In this document: piece by piece, positions 27,951-36,982 of the stretch | How positions within the stretch are numbered: the first letter of the stretch is position 1 | How the letters are laid out: every line of letters starts with the position of its first letter | Assembly: GCF_000971255.1 (NCBI RefSeq) | Contig: NZ_BBMC01000003.1 | Location: 372,001 to 436,000, forward strand | Source of the DNA: Demequina rhizosphaerae | GTDB lineage: Bacteria > Actinomycetota > Actinomycetes > Actinomycetales > Demequinaceae | Direction of reading: 5' to 3' | DNA: 64,000 nucleotides | The notes under the pieces: model-generated | Databases searched by the model: none | The model's input: only the letters and a program-made list of their open reading frames with translations | What the model was told of the DNA's origin: nothing | Made by a program: the position numbers and the translations under genes

Positions 27951-28378
27951 GGCCGCCCCCGCAGGTCCTCGACGAGGCGCGCGACGACGGCGTCCGCCGC
28001 GTCGTCGATGCGCGGGGAGCGCTCGGTGGTGAGTGCGGCCGTGCGCTCGCGCGCGTCGCGCAGCGCCGCCTCGTCGCCCGACTCGGCCTCCGCGCGGACG
28101 GTCGCCGCCGCCTCGGCCTCGAGGCCGGGCGCCCCCGCGTGCGCCCGCGCGACCCGGGCCGCGGCGTCCCGGCGTGCCTCATCGAGGACGCGCTCCGCGC
28201 GGCTCCGCGCCTCCGCGCCTCGTCGTGCCGCGGTCGCGAGGTCCCCGTCGAGCGCGGCGAAGACAGGCGCCAGCTCCAGCGCGACGCCGGTACGGGCGGC
28301 GACGTGCTCGGCGGACTCCGCCGCTCCCCCCGGCGCGGTCACCGGGCGGAAGCGGTCGAGGATCTCCTGCCAGCGCAT
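27947..28378 (-). CDS. V/A-type ATPase peripheral-stalk subunit (G/H-like)
   Basis: The 143-residue protein is the first gene of the ATPase operon. The region from about residue 40 to 115 is a continuous charged helix (ARRGAEARSRAERVLDEARRDAAARVARAHAG), as in subunits G/H that pair with E in the outer stalk. There is no enzyme motif. Assignment is by position and helix pattern. Confidence 0.62.
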   Translation of the reverse strand: MRWQEILDRFRPVTAPGGAAESAEHVAARTGVALELAPVFAALDGDLATAARRGAEARSRAERVLDEARRDAAARVARAHAGAPGLEAEAAATVRAEAESGDEAALRDARERTAALTTERSPRIDDAADAVVARLVEDLRGRP

Positions 28379-28472
28379 CTCTCTTCCTCGAGGCCGTGGC
28401 GACCCGGGCGGAGGGGCCGCCCCTCTCCCTCGAATCTACCCCCGGGGGTCCCCGCGGGCGACGGGTGGAAGC

Positions 28473-28484
28473 CCTCGTACGAGG
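28473..28484. promoter_or_regulatory. 12-bp palindrome in the V-ATPase/GH5 divergent promoter region
   Basis: CCTCGTACGAGG is a perfect 12-bp palindrome about 95 bp upstream of the V-ATPase operon and about 175 bp upstream of the GH5 gene. It could be an operator for either, but no regulator gene is adjacent. Confidence 0.3.
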
Positions 28485-28660
28485 CCGAAGGGACGGCTCG
28501 GATCGACCGGAGGCGGGCGTCCACGAGGGGGTGCCGCAACCGCGGGTGCCCCAGGTACGATCGTCCACGAGCGCACGCCCCGCCGCTCGGACGTCAGAGC
28601 ACCCAGCGTCGTCGATCCCCGAGGCCCGGCACCCGCCGGACCGCCCGAAAGGTGATCCCC

Positions 28661-29920
28661 GTGAGCACTCGCCACCCGTTCGGCCGTCGAGCCGCGTGGC
28701 CCGTCATGCTCGGGGTCGGTGCCGCGGCGCTCGCGGTCACCGCCGCCGTCACGCGTGCCGACACCGCCGCGCCGAGCGCCCCCGCGACCTCACCCTCCGC
28801 CTCCGCGACGGCCTCCACCCCCGCGCCCACGCCTTCCGCGTCGCCCACCACCGAGGACGTGCTTGCCGGCGTCGAGCTCGACGCGCTCGAGGAGCGGGAG
28901 ATCGGCGACCTCCGGGACTTCACGGCGTGGCTGGCGGAGAACGACGCCGAGGGCTTCGTGGGCGAGGTCGGCTGGCCGGCCGCGACCGACCCGGGCTGGG
29001 ACGCCCTCGGCGAGCACTGGTACCTCCTCGCCGAGCAGGAGGGCCTGTGGACCACCGCGTGGGCGGCCGGCAGCCACTGGTCCGACGGCTATCCGCTCGT
29101 GACGTACGGCGACGGCGGCAGCGGCTCGCTCGACACCGCCAGCGGCCAGGCGCTCGTGATCGAGGAGCTGGAGGCGTCGCGCGGCACGGACGATGCGGGA
29201 GGCACCGGCGCCCGCCACGGCGTCAACCTCGCGGGGCTCGAGTTCGGCACGGAGGACGGCTTCACCAACACCCGTCCGGGCGTGCTCGGCACCGACTACT
29301 TCGCGGAGCCCCTGGCGTCGTACGCGTGGCTCGCATCGCGCGGCATCGACCTCGTGCGCCTCCCCGTGCGGTGGGAGCGCCTGCAGCCCGAGCAGGGCGG
29401 CGCCCTCGACGCGGCTCAGGTCGCAGCCGTCACGGCGCAGCTCGACGCCGCCGCGGACGCGGGCATCGACGTCGTCCTCGACCTCCACAACTACGGCGCG
29501 TACGTCACCGACGCCGGGCCGCTCCTGCTCGGATCTGACGCGCTGCCCGGAACGCGGATGACCGACGTCTGGCTCCGCATCGCCCGGACCTGGGGCGAGC
29601 ATCCCGCGGTGCTCGGGTACGGCCTCATGAACGAGCCGCATGACCTGGGCGGCGGCGACGAGCGTGGCGCGGCCGCCGCCTGGGAGCAGCTGACGCAGGA
29701 CACCGTCACCGCGCTGCGCGAGGCGGGCGACGCGCACCTCCTGCTCGTCGCCGGCTACGACTGGTCGAGCCTCGAGCGGTGGCGGACCACGCACCCGACG
29801 GGATGGATCGACGACACCGCCGGGAACTTCCGCTACGAGGCTCACCACTACTGGGACGCGTACGGCGAGGGCAAGTACGCGCTGCCGTACGCGGAGGAGC
29901 TGGCCGCGGCCGCAGGCTAG
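28661..29920 (+). CDS. Secreted GH5 glycoside hydrolase, apparently circularly permuted
   Basis: The 419-residue protein begins at GTG 28661, with GAAAGG upstream. It has a signal/anchor helix (about 14-30) and an Ala/Ser/Pro/Thr linker (about 33-65). Residues 75-150 look like the END of a GH5 barrel: FTAWLAEN, the nucleophile motif GFVGEVGWP (Glu102), and TTAWAAGSHW. Residues 185-419 look like its BEGINNING and middle: GVNLAG, LVRLPVRWERLQP, DLHNYG, the acid/base motif LMNEPHD (Glu325), and YEAHHYWD, then stop. Both catalytic Glu are present but in swapped order. GH5 enzymes cleave beta-glucans or mannans outside the cell. The other reading is two truncated GH5 domains. Confidence 0.85.
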   Translation: MSTRHPFGRRAAWPVMLGVGAAALAVTAAVTRADTAAPSAPATSPSASATASTPAPTPSASPTTEDVLAGVELDALEEREIGDLRDFTAWLAENDAEGFVGEVGWPAATDPGWDALGEHWYLLAEQEGLWTTAWAAGSHWSDGYPLVTYGDGGSGSLDTASGQALVIEELEASRGTDDAGGTGARHGVNLAGLEFGTEDGFTNTRPGVLGTDYFAEPLASYAWLASRGIDLVRLPVRWERLQPEQGGALDAAQVAAVTAQLDAAADAGIDVVLDLHNYGAYVTDAGPLLLGSDALPGTRMTDVWLRIARTWGEHPAVLGYGLMNEPHDLGGGDERGAAAAWEQLTQDTVTALREAGDAHLLLVAGYDWSSLERWRTTHPTGWIDDTAGNFRYEAHHYWDAYGEGKYALPYAEELAAAAG

Positions 29921-31314
29921 GAGGCCGCCGCGTCCAGCTCCGCGGCACCCTCGGCCCCCTCCCGCGCGACCCGCGTGGGCTCGGCGCGGAGCGCCTCCTC
30001 CATGAGGGCCGCGACGCGGAGTCCGTCGCGCACCGCATAGTTGGTGCCGCGGTCCTCGGGGAAGACCTGCGAGAAGTTCGCGAGGAAGTAGCCGGGCAGG
30101 GGCGTCTCCATCGCCGGGATGCGGGACTCGAAGGTGACGTCGACGATGTGCTGGGCGTTGCGGAAGCGGAACACGTGGGACTCGGTGACGAGGTCCCGGG
30201 AGAACTCCGGCAAGAGCTTCTCGAGGCCCGCGTACCAGCGCTCGCGCAGGACGTCCTCGTCCATCGTCATGACCTCGTCGTCGTTCTGCACGTAGTCGCC
30301 GATGTAGTAGATGTACCGCCCGCCGGTGTTCTCTGCGCCGATGAGCGAATCGAGGCTCAGGAACACGAGGAACGGCGCGTCGAGGTCGTGGATCTGGTGC
30401 CAGTACGTGTCGGTGATCGGCTCGCTGGTCGTGATCACCATGAGCGCGGCGCCCAGGTAGTCGATGTCGGTGAGCTGCTTCGAGTAGGCCGGCGTCATCG
30501 CCGGGTGGTCCTTGGCGGCGCGGGCGAGCGCGTTGCTCGGGATCGCGCCGAGGACCGCGTCGAAGCGGCGCTCCTCGCCGTCGATGACGAGCGCGGGCCT
30601 GCCGTCGGCCTCCGTGAAGGCCTGGATGGGGGTGCCGGGGCGGAGCACGGCGCCCCGTGCGGCGAGCTCCTCGAGCCACCGGTCGACCATGATGCGGAAG
30701 CCGCCCTCGAAGTAGCCGAGGCGCTCCGTCTGCTCGCCCTTGAGCTTCGACGTCTGCCGCACGTGGATGCGCGTCCACAGCCACGCCATCGTGACCTTGT
30801 CCCAGTACACGTCGAACTTGCCCATGAGCAGCGGCTTCCACACGATGTCCGTGGCCCGCTTGCCGTTGACCTTGCACAGCCAGTCGTACGCCGTCACGGT
30901 GGTGAGCGGCTGCCAGTTCTTCAGCGACAGCGTGCGCAGGCCCGTGAGTCCCGTGCGGACCCGGTCGACGAACGACAGGGGCTTGAACGAGAGCAGCTCG
31001 AGCGGCGTGGTGAAGCCGTACCGCCTGCCCTCGTGGAACGCCTTGATGGAGCTCGGGTAGAAGTCGAGCCGGTCGCGGATGCCGAGCTCCTCGGCCATCC
31101 CGATCATCCACTCGTCGGTCGTGTAGAGGAAGTGGTACGCGCGCTCGAGCGGGAAGCCGTCGGCGAGCTCGAAGCCGGCGACCAGGCCGCCGAACGTGGG
31201 CGCCGCCTCGTACACCTCCACGTGGTGGCCCGCCTTCGCGAGCTCGTACGCGGCCGTGAGGCCGGTGAAGCCGCCGCCGACGACGGCGACGCGCGCGGGC
31301 GTGATCTCGTTCAT
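29917..31314 (-). CDS. FAD/NAD(P)-dependent oxidoreductase of the amine-oxidase/UGM-like fold
   Basis: The 465-residue protein has an N-terminal FAD motif (VAVVGGGFTGLTAAYELAKAG, then VEVYEAAPTFGG) and a C-terminal FAD-contact segment (PGYFLANFSQVFPEDRGTNYAVRDG). Its middle (YHFLYTTDEWMIGMAEELG) resembles protoporphyrinogen-oxidase-like proteins found in polysaccharide clusters. It is the last gene of a glycan operon, coupled to the GtrA gene by a 4-bp overlap, so a sugar or polyprenyl substrate is likely. Its stop overlaps the GH5 stop by 4 bp (convergent). Confidence 0.75.
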   Translation of the reverse strand: MNEITPARVAVVGGGFTGLTAAYELAKAGHHVEVYEAAPTFGGLVAGFELADGFPLERAYHFLYTTDEWMIGMAEELGIRDRLDFYPSSIKAFHEGRRYGFTTPLELLSFKPLSFVDRVRTGLTGLRTLSLKNWQPLTTVTAYDWLCKVNGKRATDIVWKPLLMGKFDVYWDKVTMAWLWTRIHVRQTSKLKGEQTERLGYFEGGFRIMVDRWLEELAARGAVLRPGTPIQAFTEADGRPALVIDGEERRFDAVLGAIPSNALARAAKDHPAMTPAYSKQLTDIDYLGAALMVITTSEPITDTYWHQIHDLDAPFLVFLSLDSLIGAENTGGRYIYYIGDYVQNDDEVMTMDEDVLRERWYAGLEKLLPEFSRDLVTESHVFRFRNAQHIVDVTFESRIPAMETPLPGYFLANFSQVFPEDRGTNYAVRDGLRVAALMEEALRAEPTRVAREGAEGAAELDAAAS

Positions 31315-31760
31315 GCTGCGGTCCTTCCCTCAGGGGTGGCGAACGTGGTCTTCTTGTTGAGCGTGTACTGGAGCAGGACGACGACCGGCAGGGTCGCCCC
31401 CTTCGAGATGAGCGCGTCGACGTGCAGGCCGTCGACGAGCACCGCGATCATCAGCGTGCTCACGACGTAGCCCGCGCCCGAGACGAGGGTGAACGACAGG
31501 AAGCGGGCGACGATGCGGTCGGTCACCTTGAAGTTGAGGAGGCTGTTCGCCGCGAAGCTCACGATCATCGCCACGAACGTCGAGGTCGTGTTGGCGAGCA
31601 CCGGGTGCATCCCGACGGCGACCGCGAGGAGCGCGTACAGGCCGACGTCGACCACGAGCGCTCCCCCGCCGATGACGACGTAGAGGAGGAAGCGCCGGTA
31701 CCGCTCCGCGAGGGCGCGCAGGCGGCCGGGTGGCGCGGGAGCGGTGGTGACGGCATCCAT
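31311..31760 (-). CDS. GtrA-family membrane protein
   Basis: The 149-residue protein has four membrane helices and GtrA signatures: FLLYVVIGGGALVVDVGLYALL, then NTTSTFVAMIVSFAANSLLNFKVTF-like spacing and LLQYTLNKKTTF at the end. GtrA proteins help move polyprenyl-phosphate sugars across the membrane. AAGGAGG precedes the ATG. It lies in the glycan operon, which also has a second GtrA domain fused to the glycosyltransferase at 35668-36930. Confidence 0.85.
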   Translation of the reverse strand: MDAVTTAPAPPGRLRALAERYRRFLLYVVIGGGALVVDVGLYALLAVAVGMHPVLANTTSTFVAMIVSFAANSLLNFKVTDRIVARFLSFTLVSGAGYVVSTLMIAVLVDGLHVDALISKGATLPVVVLLQYTLNKKTTFATPEGRTAA

Positions 31761-31782
31761 GGGGGCCTCCTTGGCGTTTCTC

Positions 31783-34374
31783 TCAGGCGAGCGGGACGGT
31801 GAGGGTCGAGGGCAGGCCCCGCTGGAAGCGGTGCCATGCGTAGGTCCAGGAGAAGTCCGCGAGCGTGCCGTCCCACGTGCCCGTCTCGGGGTCGATCTCC
31901 GCGGCGATCTGCGTCAGGTACACCGCCTCCGGGTCGGCGCCGACGTCGCGGACCTGGGCGAGCATCCCGAGCGTCGACCATGCCGGGAGGCCGGGCGTGT
32001 CCGCGGCGTACGCGACGATGCGGGGCGCGAGGCCGTCGAGGAGGACGGTCGCGCGCTCCTCGCCGGCGAGCTCCTCGCGCAGCAGGACCGGCACGAGCCG
32101 CAGGGTGTCCTCGCCGAGCCTGTCGGCCCCCTTGCCCGTGAGCCGCGAGGCGCGCTCCAGCTCCCCGTCCTGCGTGAGGACCACCCAGTTCGGGAGGGTC
32201 CCCCTCTCGTCTAGCACACGGGCCAGGAACGCGTAGCCGTCGTCGATGAGCCGCTGCCAGTTGTGCTCGGGAAGCGCCTCGGCGAGCCGCCGGTAGAGCA
32301 CGGGGTCGAAGTACGAGGGGTTGAGGAGCTGATCGTCGACCGAGCCGTCCGCGGACGAGTCGACCAGGCGCAGGCCGTCGAGCGTGAAGGTGCACCTCGA
32401 CCACCAGTCGTCCGCGAGCTCGGACGCCTCGGTGGCGAGCCTCGGGGCGTCCCATGCCTCGGCGGCCTCGACGAGGAGCCCGATGAACCGCTGGTCCGCG
32501 GAGCAGACGGTGTCGGAGCTGGCGAGCTCCCCGTCGCCGAGCTCGTCGGTGATCCACTGCCACGAGGTCAGACCGTCGTTCTCGCGGTGGCGCAGGTGGT
32601 CGCTCGTCCACTGCCAGACGCCGCGGAAGGTCGCCTCGTCGTCCTGCGCGAGCGCCTGCTCCATGGCGAGCGCCTGGTCCAGCGACGTCGTCGTGCCCGT
32701 GTCGCCCTCGAGCACCTGGCCGTAGGACACGAGCCAGTCGTCGCGGAACCGCTCCCACGCGTCCTGGAGCACGATCTCGTTGCGGCTCTTGACCGCCCAC
32801 ACCTGGGCCCAGTCGCCGTTGGTCGAGATGCGCGCATCGAGGTCGATGAAGGACGACGAGCCCTCGGTGTACGAGGCCACCAGCTCGGAGTGCTCGAGCA
32901 CCTCGGCCATCTTGGGCACCGTGCCCTGCTCGATCTGCTCGAGCACCTCGTGGGTGAGCACGAGGTACTCGATGTCGCGCCAGTCGTCGCCGTAGGTCTG
33001 GCGGAGCTCGGGGTCGTACTCCGCGTTGAAGAAGTACATCGTCCCCGTGTACGGGCCCTCCTGGGCGAGCTCGGGGTAGACGAAGTTGTCGGCGGCGATC
33101 ACCGCGTCGGGCTCGATCTCGTCCTCGATCCACGCGACGGCCGCCTGCTGGTTGCTCGTCTCGTCCGTGACGAGGTGACGGTGGTCGGTGACCGTGACGT
33201 ATCCGGCGACGATCCCCACCGCCGCCGTCGTCCCCAGCGCGGTCCGGAGGCCGCCCGGTGGCGCGAGATCCGTCACCTTGGCGACGAGCAGGCCGACCGC
33301 GAGCGCGAGGAACGGCAGCAGCGGTGCGACGTAGAGGTCGATGACGATGCCGCCTCGGGCGAGGAACAGCACGTACGAGAGCACGAGCACCACGACGGCG
33401 ATCGTGCCGGCGTCCCGGAACCGCCTGAGCGTGAGCATGAGCAGGAGCGCGAGGGTCGCCGCCGCCCCGAGGACGATGGTGAAGGAGTCCTTGACGAGCC
33501 ACGAGCCGACCGCCTGCTGGAAGCTCGACGCGGGGTCCCACGGCCACGCGAAGTCGCCGCGCCCGAGCTGGAGCCCGAAGGTGTCGACGAGGCTGACCCG
33601 TTCCGGCACGCCGTCGGCGTCGACCGGGGCGGGCAGGAGCTCCTCGTTGAGCATCGCGTAGACGAAGAACAGCAGCACGGTGCCGCCCGCGCTCGCGAGC
33701 CAGTGCAGCAGGGCGTGCTTGCGCTGGGCGCCCCTCGCGCCCGCCCAGAGCAGGACCAGGAAGCCGAGCCCGAAGAAGGCCGCGTTGAGCTTGGTGAGCA
33801 CCGCGACGCCGAAGGCGATGCCGCTGCCGATCGTGGCGCCGAGCGTGAACGGCCTGCGCGCGATCAGCAGGATCGCCAGCAGCACCCATAGCACCATGAG
33901 GTTGTCGAGCAGCACGCGGCGCTGGAAGTAGATGCCGAGCGGCGACAGCGCGAACACGAGCGCCGCGACCATCCCGGCGGTGATCCGGCCCCCGGAGAGG
34001 CGCTTGCCGATGACGTAGACCAGGAGCGTGTTCGCGACGTGCACGAGCAGCATGAGCACGCGGCCGGCCTCGAGCATGCCGCCGAAGACGGCGCCGCCGC
34101 CGGTGATGCCGAGCCACCCGCCCACGAACATCCATCCGAGCGGCGCGTGGTCGTAGCGGTAGGTGTTGACGTCGAGCTGGCCCTCGGTGATGAACGCCCA
34201 CCCGCGCGACAGGTACGTGGCCTCGTCGTTCTCGAAGTACGGGTAGCCGAGCATGTTCCAGGCATGCACGAGCGCGCTGGCCACGAGCACGGCCACGACG
34301 AGCAGGACCTCGACCCGCCGGGGCGTGCGCGGCTTGGCGTGCGCCCGGATCGGGCGCACCGCCAGGGCCGTCAT
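31783..34374 (-). CDS. GT-C membrane glycosyltransferase (PMT/ArnT-like)
   Basis: The 863-residue protein starts with a membrane helix and then the GT-C catalytic loop YPYFENDEATYLSRGWAF (acidic pair at about residues 55-56), followed by about ten more helices up to residue ~400. A ~450-residue outer domain follows, rich in Trp, Asp and Leu and probably folded outside the membrane. Such enzymes take sugars from polyprenyl-phosphate donors and attach them to lipids, proteins or polymers on the outer face. Its ATG overlaps the upstream GT2 stop, so it should receive donors made by the neighbouring genes. The acceptor is unknown. Confidence 0.8.
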   Translation of the reverse strand: MTALAVRPIRAHAKPRTPRRVEVLLVVAVLVASALVHAWNMLGYPYFENDEATYLSRGWAFITEGQLDVNTYRYDHAPLGWMFVGGWLGITGGGAVFGGMLEAGRVLMLLVHVANTLLVYVIGKRLSGGRITAGMVAALVFALSPLGIYFQRRVLLDNLMVLWVLLAILLIARRPFTLGATIGSGIAFGVAVLTKLNAAFFGLGFLVLLWAGARGAQRKHALLHWLASAGGTVLLFFVYAMLNEELLPAPVDADGVPERVSLVDTFGLQLGRGDFAWPWDPASSFQQAVGSWLVKDSFTIVLGAAATLALLLMLTLRRFRDAGTIAVVVLVLSYVLFLARGGIVIDLYVAPLLPFLALAVGLLVAKVTDLAPPGGLRTALGTTAAVGIVAGYVTVTDHRHLVTDETSNQQAAVAWIEDEIEPDAVIAADNFVYPELAQEGPYTGTMYFFNAEYDPELRQTYGDDWRDIEYLVLTHEVLEQIEQGTVPKMAEVLEHSELVASYTEGSSSFIDLDARISTNGDWAQVWAVKSRNEIVLQDAWERFRDDWLVSYGQVLEGDTGTTTSLDQALAMEQALAQDDEATFRGVWQWTSDHLRHRENDGLTSWQWITDELGDGELASSDTVCSADQRFIGLLVEAAEAWDAPRLATEASELADDWWSRCTFTLDGLRLVDSSADGSVDDQLLNPSYFDPVLYRRLAEALPEHNWQRLIDDGYAFLARVLDERGTLPNWVVLTQDGELERASRLTGKGADRLGEDTLRLVPVLLREELAGEERATVLLDGLAPRIVAYAADTPGLPAWSTLGMLAQVRDVGADPEAVYLTQIAAEIDPETGTWDGTLADFSWTYAWHRFQRGLPSTLTVPLA

Positions 34375-35678
34375 GCGGCCTCCGAGGCCATGACGGGTGC
34401 GAGCACCGGACGGGCCTCCTGGGCGCCGATGCGGTGGCGGCCCGTGTGCACCGTCTTCTCCCAGCCGCGCCGGCCGGTGAGCTCCCGGTAGGTCGCGCGC
34501 ACCGCGCTCACCATGAGCAGGCCCTGGTACGGCACGAAGCTCACGACGAGCGCGAGGTACCGGTAGGGCGAGATCCTGATTCCCTGGTCCTTGCCGAACT
34601 CGTAGAGCCCGAGCACGCTCGTGCACAGCATCACGACGGCGAGCATGAGCGGCACGAAGCTCAGCAGGCTCACGAGCACGGGCAGCTTCATCGTCATCCC
34701 GATGAGGATGAACAGCGGCGCGCACGCGATCACGACGGCCATGAAGCTGGGCGCGGTCAGCACCGAGCCGACGAGCACCTTCTGACGGAGGGTCGGCAGC
34801 CTCCACCAGTCGCCCTTGCGGAGGACCTGGAGGAAGCCCTGGTTCCAGCGCGTGCGCTGCTTGACGAACGCGCGGGTCGAGTGCGGCACCTCCTCGCGCG
34901 TCACGTGCTCCGCGTCGTACATGACGCCGAAGCTCTTGCCGGCGATGCTGAGCCGGATCCCCAGGTCGGCGTCCTCGGTGAGGCCGTGCTCGTCCCACCC
35001 GCCGACCTCGCGCAGGTCCTCCGCGCGAAAGAACACGGTGTTGCCGCCGAGCGGCACCGCCCCCTCCTTCGCGAAGTAGTGCATGCGCGACTTGAACCAG
35101 AAGAAGTACTCGAGCACGTTGTGCGCGCTGAACCAGTGGCTGTCGTGGTCCATCAGCTGGACGCCGCACTGGAGCACGTCGATCCGGCGGCGCTGGTAGA
35201 GGGTGTCGACGATCGAGAATATCTCGGGGCTCACGTCGTCCTCGGAGTCGAAGATCGTGACGAGGTCGTGCTTGGCGGCGGCGAGCCCGAGGTTCATCGC
35301 GCGGGACTTGCCCGGCGTGCCGTGGAACACGAGCACGGTCACGTTGGTGAGCCCGTGCTCCTCCGCGGCGCGCTCCGCCGCGGCGATCGTCGCCGTGTCG
35401 TCGGCGGTGCAGATCACCATGAGCTCCACGAGCCGCGTCGGGTAGCGAGCCTCGCCGAGCCGGCGCAGCGTCTCCCCGATCACGTCCTGCTCGTGGCGCG
35501 CCGGCAGCAGGACCGTGAAGCCGTGCCGGGGGCGCGCGTAGGTGGCAGGCTTGCCCGCCGCACGGATCCGATCCGGCGAGTCCCAGATGTAGAGCGTCTG
35601 GACGAGGCTCGCGACGGCCTGCACGAGGAGCACGACCGCGACGACCAGCACGAGGCCGGTGAGGATGTCATGCGGCAC
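34371..35678 (-). CDS. Membrane GT2 glycosyltransferase (cellulose-synthase/hyaluronan-like)
   Basis: The 435-residue protein has one N-terminal helix, a GT-A domain with TADDTA, FDSEDD (the DxD equivalent) and GLTEDADLG, the processive-type motif QRTRWNQG, and then three or four C-terminal helices. This matches processive GT2 enzymes that extrude beta-glycans, though non-processive relatives share the motifs. It overlaps the upstream glycosyltransferase by 11 bp. Confidence 0.85.
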   Translation of the reverse strand: MPHDILTGLVLVVAVVLLVQAVASLVQTLYIWDSPDRIRAAGKPATYARPRHGFTVLLPARHEQDVIGETLRRLGEARYPTRLVELMVICTADDTATIAAAERAAEEHGLTNVTVLVFHGTPGKSRAMNLGLAAAKHDLVTIFDSEDDVSPEIFSIVDTLYQRRRIDVLQCGVQLMDHDSHWFSAHNVLEYFFWFKSRMHYFAKEGAVPLGGNTVFFRAEDLREVGGWDEHGLTEDADLGIRLSIAGKSFGVMYDAEHVTREEVPHSTRAFVKQRTRWNQGFLQVLRKGDWWRLPTLRQKVLVGSVLTAPSFMAVVIACAPLFILIGMTMKLPVLVSLLSFVPLMLAVVMLCTSVLGLYEFGKDQGIRISPYRYLALVVSFVPYQGLLMVSAVRATYRELTGRRGWEKTVHTGRHRIGAQEARPVLAPVMASEAA

Positions 35679-36930
35679 GGCGGAGCTCCGGTGCGTTCGC
35701 GAGGACCGGGGCGGGCGGGCTCGCCGTCCGACGCCGCCAGTCCCAGATGTAATGGCTGCTCACCCAGTAGTTCACGGTGACGGCGATCGCGATCCCGAGC
35801 GCCTGGGCGAAGAGGTAGAAGACGCCGAGGTTGGAGAACACCACGAAGGCGCCGAAGATGACGGTCTGGGTGAGCGCGCTCGCGCCCTCGAACTTCAGCA
35901 GGTTCACCAGCACCTGCCCCACCCCGAGCCCGCCCCCGGCGCGGCGGTAGCGCCGGAACGTGAAGGCGGTGTGCCAGCAGAAGTTCCACAGGATCGAGAT
36001 CTGGATCGCGGCCGCGGACAGCAGCCAGATCCCGTCGTCGACCGGGTCCTGCGGCATGAAGATGTGCCGCAGGACCCACAGCGACCCGAGGTTGACGAGG
36101 GTCCCGGAGGCGCCCACGAGGAGGAACCGGACGAGCTGCTTGAACGGCGAGTCGTCGTTGAGCTGCAGCGCGATGCGGACGAACTCCACCACGTCCTTGA
36201 CGCTCGCCTTGGAGACGCCGTGCGCGCGCGTGTGGAAGCTGATCGGCACCTCGGTGACCGCCCACCCGCCGCTGGAGAAGGCGTTGGCGAGGAAGATCTG
36301 GAAGCCGTACCCCCGGGCGCGGACGCGGCCGAAGTCGATCGAGTCGAGCACGTGGCGGCGCATCGCCCGGAAGTTCGTGGTGAGCTCCCGCAGGCCCGGG
36401 TCGATGCCGCCGACGCCGCGTGCGACGGACCCGGCGACCCTGGTGCGGACGATCTGGCTGAGAGGCCAGTCCCCCGGGATCAGCCCGCCCGGCGTGTAGC
36501 GCGAGCCGACCGCGACGTCCGCGCCGTCCTCGATCGCGGCGAGCAGCGGCAGGACGTCGAGGGGCGCGTGCGAGAAGTCGGCGTCCATCGTCATGACGAC
36601 CTCGTACCCGAGCTCCAGCGCCTCCGCGAACGCGAGCTCGAGCGCCTTGCCCAGGCCCTGCTTGGTGCCGCGGGACAGGAGCAGCCGTCCGCGATAGCGG
36701 CCCGCCGCGAGCTCCTCGACGATCTCGCCGGTGCCGTCCGGCGAGCGGTCGTCCCGGACCAGCACGTGCAGGTCCCAGCCGGTGCGCTTGCGCGTCGGCA
36801 GGGAGAAGAGCTGCTCCAGCAGCGCGGCGATGTTGCCCGACTCGTTGTAGGTGGGGACGATCATCAGCGCCGTGCGCGGGGGCGCGATCGGCCGGGGGCC
36901 GCCGTCCGTAGGGATCGGGGAAGAAGCCAT
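35668..36930 (-). CDS. Polyprenol-phosphate glycosyltransferase fused to GtrA domain
   Basis: The 420-residue protein has a DPM1-like GT2 domain (about 20-260) with IVPTYNESGNIAALLEQL, VRDDRSPDGTGEI and MTMDADFSHAP, then a GtrA-type membrane domain (about 285-400; FLLVGASGTLVNLGSLWVL ... VTVNYWVSSHYIWDW). It should charge a polyprenyl phosphate with a sugar and help flip it. It is the first gene of the five-gene glycan operon. ATG 36930 has AGGAGG 9 nt upstream; the earlier in-frame ATG at 36978 is not used. Confidence 0.88.
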   Translation of the reverse strand: MASSPIPTDGGPRPIAPPRTALMIVPTYNESGNIAALLEQLFSLPTRKRTGWDLHVLVRDDRSPDGTGEIVEELAAGRYRGRLLLSRGTKQGLGKALELAFAEALELGYEVVMTMDADFSHAPLDVLPLLAAIEDGADVAVGSRYTPGGLIPGDWPLSQIVRTRVAGSVARGVGGIDPGLRELTTNFRAMRRHVLDSIDFGRVRARGYGFQIFLANAFSSGGWAVTEVPISFHTRAHGVSKASVKDVVEFVRIALQLNDDSPFKQLVRFLLVGASGTLVNLGSLWVLRHIFMPQDPVDDGIWLLSAAAIQISILWNFCWHTAFTFRRYRRAGGGLGVGQVLVNLLKFEGASALTQTVIFGAFVVFSNLGVFYLFAQALGIAIAVTVNYWVSSHYIWDWRRRTASPPAPVLANAPELRRAA

Positions 36931-36960
36931 GCCCGTGGTCCTCCTGGTTCTGGGCGCAGG

Positions 36961-36982
36961 GCCCGTGGTCCTCACCACGGGC
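36961..36982 (-). promoter_or_regulatory. Hairpin in the leader of the glycan operon
   Basis: GCCCGTGG at 36961-36968 pairs with CCACGGGC at 36975-36982 (8-bp stem, 6-nt loop) about 30 nt before the first gene. GCCCGTGGTCCTC also occurs again at 36931, covering the ribosome site, so alternative pairing that hides or frees the ribosome site is possible. Confidence 0.35.

Noticed and set aside
29921..30100. A missing C-terminal piece of the GH5 gene after a frameshift
   Set aside because: The next gene on the minus strand occupies this DNA with a good flavoprotein C-terminus, and no GH5 strand 7-8 motif is found in any frame.
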